Notes under the pieces: generated by a model
The model's database searches: none
The model's input: the letters and a program-made list of their open reading frames with translations, nothing else
Told to the model about the DNA's origin: nothing
Made by a program: the position numbers and the translations under genes
In this document: in pieces, positions 53,201-61,860 of the stretch
Layout: every line of letters starts with the position of its first letter
Position numbering within the stretch: the first letter of the stretch is position 1
NCBI GenBank assembly: GCA_022457155.1
Contig: JAJGOT010000037.1
Coordinates: 521,501-585,500 of the forward strand
DNA: 64,000 bases
Source of the DNA: Cladopsammia gracilis
Taxonomy: Eukaryota > Cnidaria > Anthozoa > Scleractinia > Dendrophylliidae
Reading direction: 5' to 3'

Positions 53201-56200
53201 AATTTAGGGATGTACCGCTAAGTAATTTTGACCTCCTTGAATGGATAAAATATTTAAAAATACCTGATTTCGAAGGTATTTTTTCGAGAGATCAAACGGT
53301 AAGTCATATACATAAAACAGGATGTTGTATAATTAATCTTGATGATAAGGTAGGGAACGGTACACACTGGGTAGCAACATTTGTAAAAAATAAAGATCTC
53401 ATATATTATTTTGATTCGTTTTGTTTACCACCACCACAAGATTTCATTGATTATGCTAATAATTTAGGTATGGAATATCAATATAATATCGGTTACCCGT
53501 TTCAAGCTATAAAATCAGTAAGATGCGGTTATTATTGTTTATATTTTCTTGATAATATTTATAAAAAATCATTTTATGATTGCTTAAGTAGATTCAAAAT
53601 CGATAATCAAAACTATAATGAAAAGTTTATTAAAAAATATTTCATGTAATTAAAATTAAAAAGTTTTATTATACAGATCGTATAATAAAATGGAGTCGCT
53701 AACACAGAACACGTATTGTGTTAAGGAAAAAATAAAAACCGGCTGTACTGAACCATCCGGTTATGAGATAGCCTCAAAGGGTAGACCTTATTTTTGGTGC
53801 ACTTGCGCTAATTGTGGAATCAAGAAAACCCGTTTCGTTAATAGTTCGGAAAACTAGTTGGGCCCCCACAAGGTGGGGGCTTTTTTGATGTGGAAGGTAG
53901 TCATAGTCTTGGAGAGATAGCTATGAAAGCCGGTATGAAAGGTCTTTACAATTTAGGAAAAATAGGTGCGTCAAAAGCCATCAAATCAGACTTTGTAAAG
54001 AAAAAGATTAAATCAACCGCTAATAAGTATATTGATCAGGCTTTGGACAGTTTCACAGGAGACTTATCGAAAAGACTCGATCCGCTTCACCACGGTAGCG
54101 GTGTCGACATTCATAAAATGATCGGTAAGCTTCCGAAACCGAAAGGCGGTTGGACATTACCCGGACATAAATACACAGGACCATATAATGACTTGGATAC
54201 ACAACTAAGATATGATCCGGAAACAGGAAAAATACTGGAGATCTACGATAAACCGACGGGTAAAACGGATGCTATAGCGATGCAGCATGACGTCGATTAT
54301 TCTGTGTGCGCAAATAAGCCGGAACCGCGAAAATGTAAAAACGAAGCGGATAGAAAAATGGTGAAAGCTTTGGATAGCGTACCCTATAACGATCGACAAT
54401 GGGGCCATTGGTTAGCTAGAAATACTATCGACGTAAAACAAAAACTTGGGTTGGGAAACGGATAAGGCCGCCGAGTAAAAACGTAGAGACGTGGCAAGAA
54501 AAGCTTGCAGATGAGCTGCATAAACCTATAAGGCGAAAGTTTACTCGGCGGCGTGTTATTGTAAACGGAATGGATGAGATATGGTGCTCCGACCTTGTTG
54601 AAATGCAGAAATTAAGTAAGTGGAATAAGGGATATCGATATCTTCTCATGGTGTTAGATGTTTTCAGTAAATACGGTTGGATTGTACCGTTGAAGAATAA
54701 AAAGGGAGAGACCGTTAGGGAAGCGTTCAAAACAATATTCAAGAAAGGAAGAAAACCGAAAATGCTGTGGGTGGATAAGGGAAAAGAGTATTACAACAAG
54801 AATATGAAAGAACTGTTGGATAAAAATAAGATAGTGATGTATTCGACAGAGAATGAAGAAAAATCTAGTGTTTGTGAAAGATGGAACCGTACGATAAAAG
54901 AGAAAATGTATAAACAGTTTACCGTTCAAAACAATACTGTGTATTATGATATGTTACCGAAGATATTGAAAGAATACAATAATTCAAAACACCGAAGCAT
55001 CGGTATGACACCTGTGGAAGCGTCGAAGAAAAAGAACGAAAGTGCTGTTTACTTAAATCTCTACGGTAAGATGAAACGGATATATACTAAACCGAAATTT
55101 AAAGTTGGGGATAAAGTTCGAATATCGAAATATAAACGTCCTGTTTTCGATAAAGGTTACACACCGAATTGGACTGAAGAGATTTTTACTATCGATAAGA
55201 TTCGATACACTAACCCTATAACTTATAAACTGAAAGATGAGTTGGGTGAGGAGATAACGGGTTCTTTTTATAAGGAAGAGCTGCAGAAGGCTGTTCAAGA
55301 CGTTTACCGTATTGAGAAAGTGATTCGACGAGATGCTCGAAAAGGTAAAGCGTTAGTGAAGTGGAGCGGGTATAGCGATAAATTCAACTCATGGATAGAT
55401 TTGAAAGAACTGAAAGATCTGCGGTGAATAGAATTCTTTTCATTTTATGAACGTGAAATGAAAATTTAAAATGGTATTAAAAAATAAAATATATTGATAA
55501 TAATACTTACGTATGGATTCAAAAACTGTTGAACAGCTTAAGGCAATTGCACGTGAAAACGGTTTGAAAGGTTATTCACGTTATAGGAGGAAAGCGGACC
55601 TGATCAAATTCATTGAAAGTAGTATAAATACTCCACCACCTCTCCCACCACGAGGTATCGTAAATTTTATAGATGAACCTTCACCACGCGGTATCGTTAA
55701 TTTTTTAGATAAATCCTCTCCACCCCGAAGAAGAAAAAGACAACCCTCTCCATCACCGTCCCGAAGAAGGAAAAATAGACAGCCCTCTCCACAACCCCTA
55801 GAAGATCAACAATCAGAGATACCGTTAGAATCTGAAGATTCTGAACGTAAACGAAATAAGAAGAGACAAAAGACCCGTAAAACAAAGAAGGAGAAGAAAT
55901 TGGAAGAGGTCGTAAATAGATCTGAAAGATCTGAAGATGAACAAATTTCGACAAATAATAAGAAGAGACAAAAGAAACTAAAGAGGGAGGCTGCCCGTCT
56001 AACAAAGAAAATCAACCGTGCAAAAAACAAACGTGGCGCACTGTTCTTACAAGAAAAACTAAACCAAGTTTTGAAAAAGATCGATAGCCGAAGATTACCC
56101 TATGAGATAATCAAGATAGGTGAGAATACAAGTAACAAGTTCAAATCGTTTTTCGATATATTCAAAGTTAAAATAGTAAACCCTCGTGAAATATTCGATA

Positions 56201-59200
56201 TTGATAAATTACTGTTAGAAATAGGGCTCAGAGTAATAAAAGAGAGAGGGTTACAAAACGGTGACAAGATTCGATGGATACTTAGTCATACGAGTTGGCA
56301 TAAACCGGTCAGTACAAAACGAATCACGATCACAGATCATATTTCAATTGATCTCGTCGAAGAGATAGCTAGATTCATTGAATACAAGGATGTACCGCTC
56401 CCCGAGGTCAAAATAGAGATTCAGTCGGTAAAGGTTCCCCGGGGAATGGGTCGATTACGTGTAACAAAATTAAATGCCAGCGATAAAAAGAGTATAATAA
56501 CAATCAAAAATAATGACTCAATCTGTCTTGCGCGAGCAATAGTGACGGCTCGTGCAAACATAAATAAACAAAAATGGACAAAAACTCAGCTACAGGATGG
56601 GTTCAATAGGTCGAGAAAACTGCAGAAAGACGAAGCTATCAAACTTCATAAAGAAGCTGGAGTCGAAATTAACGAGGAAACCGGTTCAGATCTGGAAGAT
56701 GTAAAGAGATTCGCGGAACATCTTAAGATTCAGATAAACATTGTAGACGGTGATCGATTCAATGATCTGATTTTCACTACTGAAAATGAGCACGATGGAC
56801 AGACGATATACCTTTACAAAAACAAAAACCACTTCGACGTTATCACAAGTATGCCAGCATTCTTGAGTAAAGATTATTATTGTCACACCTGCAAAAAGCC
56901 GTATACAAAACGCGATTGTCATAGATGCCCCGCAAAATGTACAGCATGCTTCAAGTACTTTCCACACGGAGTGAAAAAGTGCTCTAAACCGCCAATTCCA
57001 TGCGATAAGTGTAATAGGTCTTTCTTCGGAGTAGATTGTTTTATGGAGCATCTACGTGAACGATCCACATGGGGTAGTAAAGACACTGTGTGTAAAAAAG
57101 TAGGTAAATGTTTGAAATGCGAGCGTACAATTACATCTTCTAAAAATGATGGCCTAAAGAATCACATCTGCGGATATTCAAAGTGTAGTAATTGTAAGGA
57201 GTACTGTGATATGAATGAACATCTTTGTTTCATGTCTCAAACGGATTGTAAGGGTGGAAAATGTCAAGGTTACGGATGTAGTCCTGGAAGTTTGTGTTAT
57301 CCTTGTCTGACAAGAACTGATAAATACATGTTCTATGATTTTGAAGCAACTCAGGAGACCGGTGTTCATGAGGTTAATTTAATCGTCTGTCACGATTTTT
57401 ATGGAAATAAAAATACATTTGAAACGCTCGACGAATTTTGTAAATTTATTTTTCACAAGAATAAGCATGTGGGGTATACCTTCATAGCTCACAATGCAAA
57501 AAGTTACGATGCTCAGTTTATTCGAAATTGGTGTATAGAGAACAGAGTGAAACCCGATATTATTTACAACGGAACAAAGATTATGTCTATGAAGGCTGAG
57601 GGTGTTAGATTTATTGATTCTATAAACTTTATCGCTGCGGGGTTATCATCGTTCCCAAAGACATTTGGTTTGGAAGAGTTGAAAAAGGGGTATTTTCCAC
57701 ATTATTTCAACACAAAGTGTAACCAAAACTATGTAGGACCGATTCCTGATAAGAAACACTATGATTATGATCAGATGAAACCTTCAGCGAGAAAGGAATT
57801 CTTAAAATGGTACCAACAACGTATTGATGAAAACTATGTGTTTGACATGAAGAAGGAGCTGAGAGATTACTGTGATAGTGATGTAGACATCCTCAGAAGA
57901 GGTATGTTGATTTTTCGAGAACAGTATATCGAGTTAGGTAACATCGACCCTCTTCAATATATAACCATCGCTTCTGTATGCATGACCATGTACAGAAGTA
58001 ACCACATGCCTTGTGAAAAGATCGCTGTTGTAAAGGAAATTACACGTGGAGAGAACTACAGTAAAAGTAGCATCGCATGGTTAGATTGGATTTCTCAGAG
58101 AGATGGTGTTAAAATAAAACACGCTCTGAACGGTGGTGAAGAGACTTTACCAGATATCGGAAAGGTTGACGGGTTTTGTGGGAATACGGTCTACGAATTT
58201 CAAGGATGTTTTTGGCACGGTTGTGAGAAGTGTTATACATGCGACACAATCAACACAAAAAATCAGATGGATATGTTAACTCTAAGAAAGAGGACGGTAG
58301 CGAAAAACGATAAAATTAGAGCTGCCGGGTATGAACTGGTTGAGGTTTACGAATGTGAACTGAAAAAGGAGAAAGAGTTTGGTAAATTTCTAAAAACGTG
58401 GAATCGGGAATTTGTGGGACCTCTTAATCCTAGGGACGCATTTTTTGGTGGACGAACAAATGTAACAAAACCGACCTACACATTCAAAAAAGGTGAGAAA
58501 GGTAGATATGTCGACTTTGTTAGTTTATATTCAACGGTACAATTCTTCAAGGATTATCCGGTAGGTCATCCTACAAAGATATTCGATCCTCCTCAAGAGT
58601 ACGATGAGAATTGGTTTGGTTTTGTGAAATGTAAAGTTTTACCTCCAAGAGGTCTTTATCATCCTGTGTTACCGGTAAAAATAAAATGCGATAAGGCTGA
58701 AAATCTGCTATTTCCGCTCTGTAGAGTGTGCGCTGAAAATAAGATTCAGGAATGTACACATACAGATGATGAACGATCATTCATCGGAACATGGTGCACA
58801 AATGAATTGAATGTGGCTATTTCAAAAGGGTACAAGGTACTAAAGATATACGAGGTGTGGCATTTCGAGGCTAAATCCGCTAACCTTTTCAAGACTTATG
58901 TAAGAAAATTCATGAAAATCAAGATGGAATCGAGTGAACTGAAGACCGGTCAAGGTTGTACATATAAGAGTGTTGAAGATTACAGGTCAGTTGTTGAATC
59001 AAAGTTAGGAATCGAGCTTGATGAGATTGAGTACAATCCTGGAAGGAGGGCAATCTCAAAGTTGTCTCTGTGTAGTTTATGGGGAAAGTTTGGTCAGCGA
59101 AATAACATGAATCAGACTGTGTACGTCACTGAACCACAAGAATTTTACAAGATCTTGTTAGATGAAAGCATAGACGATCTGAACATTCAATTCTTAAACG

Positions 59201-61820
59201 AAGATATGGTTGAAATGACTTACAACTTGAAAGGCCAGTTCGTTGACAATAGTAATAACACAAACATATTTATTGCTGCCTTCACAACCAGTCACGCTAG
59301 AATGATGCTGTATGAAGTGTTGGATAAACTCGGTGATCAGGTTCTCGGTTTTGACACCGACAGCTGTTGGTATATCGAACGTGAAGGGGGACAGCGAATC
59401 GAAACAGGTGACAGCCTCGGTGATCTAACCGATGAGTTAAACGGACATTATATTACGAATTGGTGCGGTTCTGGTCCAAAATCATACAGTTACAGTACAA
59501 GTAATGGGAAGATGGAATGTAAGGTCAAAGGTTTCACTCTGAATCACAAAAATAGTCAAAAAATAAATCAAAAAACGATGAAACAGATCATCGAAGGTCA
59601 AAAGGAACGAATAACAACCGTAAACGAACGAGCAATAACTCGGGATCCTTTAACAAAACAGGTTGTAAATAAATACCAGAAAAAAGGCTTTCGGATGTGT
59701 TACGATAAACGGTGTATGGTGAAGACTGAATCTGGTATCGAGACGTTTCCATATGGATATTAATGAGTATCGATTAAAATATATACCATCACTAAATTAA
59801 CGACAAAACACACTAGATCTTGAAAAGTACCCTAGGGTGAATAATTATAGATGAATCGTCTATAATTATACGAGTTACATCAAATTAACGACAAAAACAC
59901 ACTGAAAATGGAAAAGTGCCGTATAGTGCCTTATATAACTACTAACGTTACGGTACCTTTGCTGTAACTTTAAGGTAGTTTCACGGGGACGTTAAATCTA
60001 ACGTTACTGTAGCTGCTTTTCGATAATTTTACGGTAGCTTTCGTAACTATATGGTAGTTTTACGGAAACTTTACGATAATGTTACAGTTACCGTAACCGT
60101 TTACGATAACTATACAGTAGCTTTCATAACTATACGGTAGTTTTACGGGAACTTTACAATAACGTTACGGTACCTTTGCTATAACTTTACGGTAGTTTCA
60201 CGGGGACGTTACGGTTTAATCTAACGTTACTGTAGCCGCTTTGCGATAATTTTACGGTAGCTTTACGGGTAACTTTAAGATAACTCTAGGATAACTTTGC
60301 GATATTTATTAAAGTGTATAGTAAACAACAGTTATTTTATTGTATTTCTAAAGTTTTGCAAGGATCACTATGGATGTGACCGGTCAACATGACCGGCAAG
60401 ACGAACGTTTGACCGGTCAAAGCCCCAATCAGGCCGGACATTGTCCGTTGACCGGCCGTTATTTCCAGCCCTGAGTACCCAATGAGGTATGAGGTCCAAC
60501 AATACTCTCCCCCCCCCCCACCCCATCCCCCCCCAAGGTGGAGGCACTGTATGCATTTGATAGTGAGTACCCAATGAGGTCCAACAATACCCCCCCCCCC
60601 CACCCCATCCCACTCCCAGGGTGGAGGCACTGTATGCATTTGATAGTGAGTACCCAATGAGGTCCAACAATACCCCCCTCCCCCCCACCCCATCCCACCC
60701 CCAAGGTGGAGGCACTGTATGCATTTGATAGTGAGTTCCCAATGAGGTCCAACAATACCCCCCCCACCCCATCCCACCCCCAAGGTGGAGGCACTGTATG
60801 CATTTGATAGTGAGTTCCCAATGAGGTCCAACAATACTCCCCCCTCCCACCCCATCCCACCCCCAAGGTGGAGGCACTGTATGCATTTGATAGTGAGTTC
60901 CCAATGAGGTCCAACAACACCCCCCCCCCCCCCTCCACCCCATCCCACCCCCAAGGTGGAGGCACTGTATGCATTTGATAGTGAGTACCCAATGAAATCC
61001 AACAATACTCCCCCCCCCCACCCCATCCCACCCCCAAGGTGGAGGCACTGTATGCATTTGATAGTGAGTACCCAATGAGATCCAACAATGCCCCCCCCCC
61101 CACCCCATCCCACCCCCAAGGTGGAGGCACTGTATGCATTTGATAGTGAGTACCCAATGAGGTCCAACAATACTCCCCCCACCCCATCCCACCCCCAAGG
61201 TGGAGGTATAAGTTGGCTGGTACATCCTTACCATCTCCCCAGCTATACACCTGACCATCAGCTGTCACAGCCAGTGTATGTCCATCTGAGCCCTTGGATG
61301 AAGACACCTTCTTAACTCCACAGTCTGTAAGGATTCCAATTCTCTTAAGCTGTTGTTGATTAACTGAGTCTCCAAGGCCAAGGCGACCATAGCTACCCTA
61401 ATGGGAAACATACATGTACAAAAACACCATTTACGGTATACAGTGTAATGTCATGGTTCAAATAAAAAAAAATTAATTTTTATTTTCCTTGTCTCAGATT
61501 CATTAATCATAATCTGAGATAAAGGAAAACAAAAATTAAACTTTCAAACCAAAGAAATATTTGAACCACAACTTATACCCTACAATCAAATTAGAACCCA
61601 CATCTATATGCCAGGCTTCAGATATGAGATGAAATTTACTCAAACAAGAACCTTTTTTTTTCTGAATATAATTTTATTTTGAATTTCAACATAACACTTA
61701 AATATTTTTATACCTTTTAAGGACTTTTTATTCTAGCATTATTGCATTTTAGTAATTAACAGGACCCCCTTTGATAGCAGTGTTTTTACACTGATGGGGT
61801 TATCCTGTATAAATATTATG

Positions 61821-61860
<40 letters not shown>

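Larger units (their letters stand above)
39467..60472. mobile_element. Polinton/Maverick (adintovirus-like) integrated element, about 21 kb
   Basis: It bears all the Polinton hallmarks: protein-primed family B polymerase, DDE integrase with chromodomain, A32/FtsK-type packaging ATPase, adenain-like protease, major and minor capsid proteins, and repeat-rich terminal inverted regions. It has two divergent gene blocks that separate at 47,352-47,418. Termini are AGGGCTGGAAATAA and its inverse, flanked by TGAGTACC on both sides (39459-39466 and 60472-60479, overlapping the last base of the right end). The exact target duplication is 5 to 8 bp depending on where the end is drawn. Element genes are AT-rich and mostly intron-free. 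At least one nested transposon, a gene break and a decayed gene copy show that it is no longer intact. Confidence 0.93.

Noticed and set aside
53861..53886. True bacterial rho-independent terminator or bacterial contamination
   Set aside because: All neighbours are eukaryotic Polinton genes continuous with an animal intron; the resemblance is formal.
54468..55427. Integrase taken as part of an LTR retrotransposon
   Set aside because: No reverse transcriptase, gag or LTR is nearby; it is flanked by PLA2 and family B polymerase genes as in Polintons.
60337..61307. Open frames of 281-296 codons on the minus strand
   Set aside because: Same repeat artefact; only the last part in one frame overlaps the true exon at 61232-61397.
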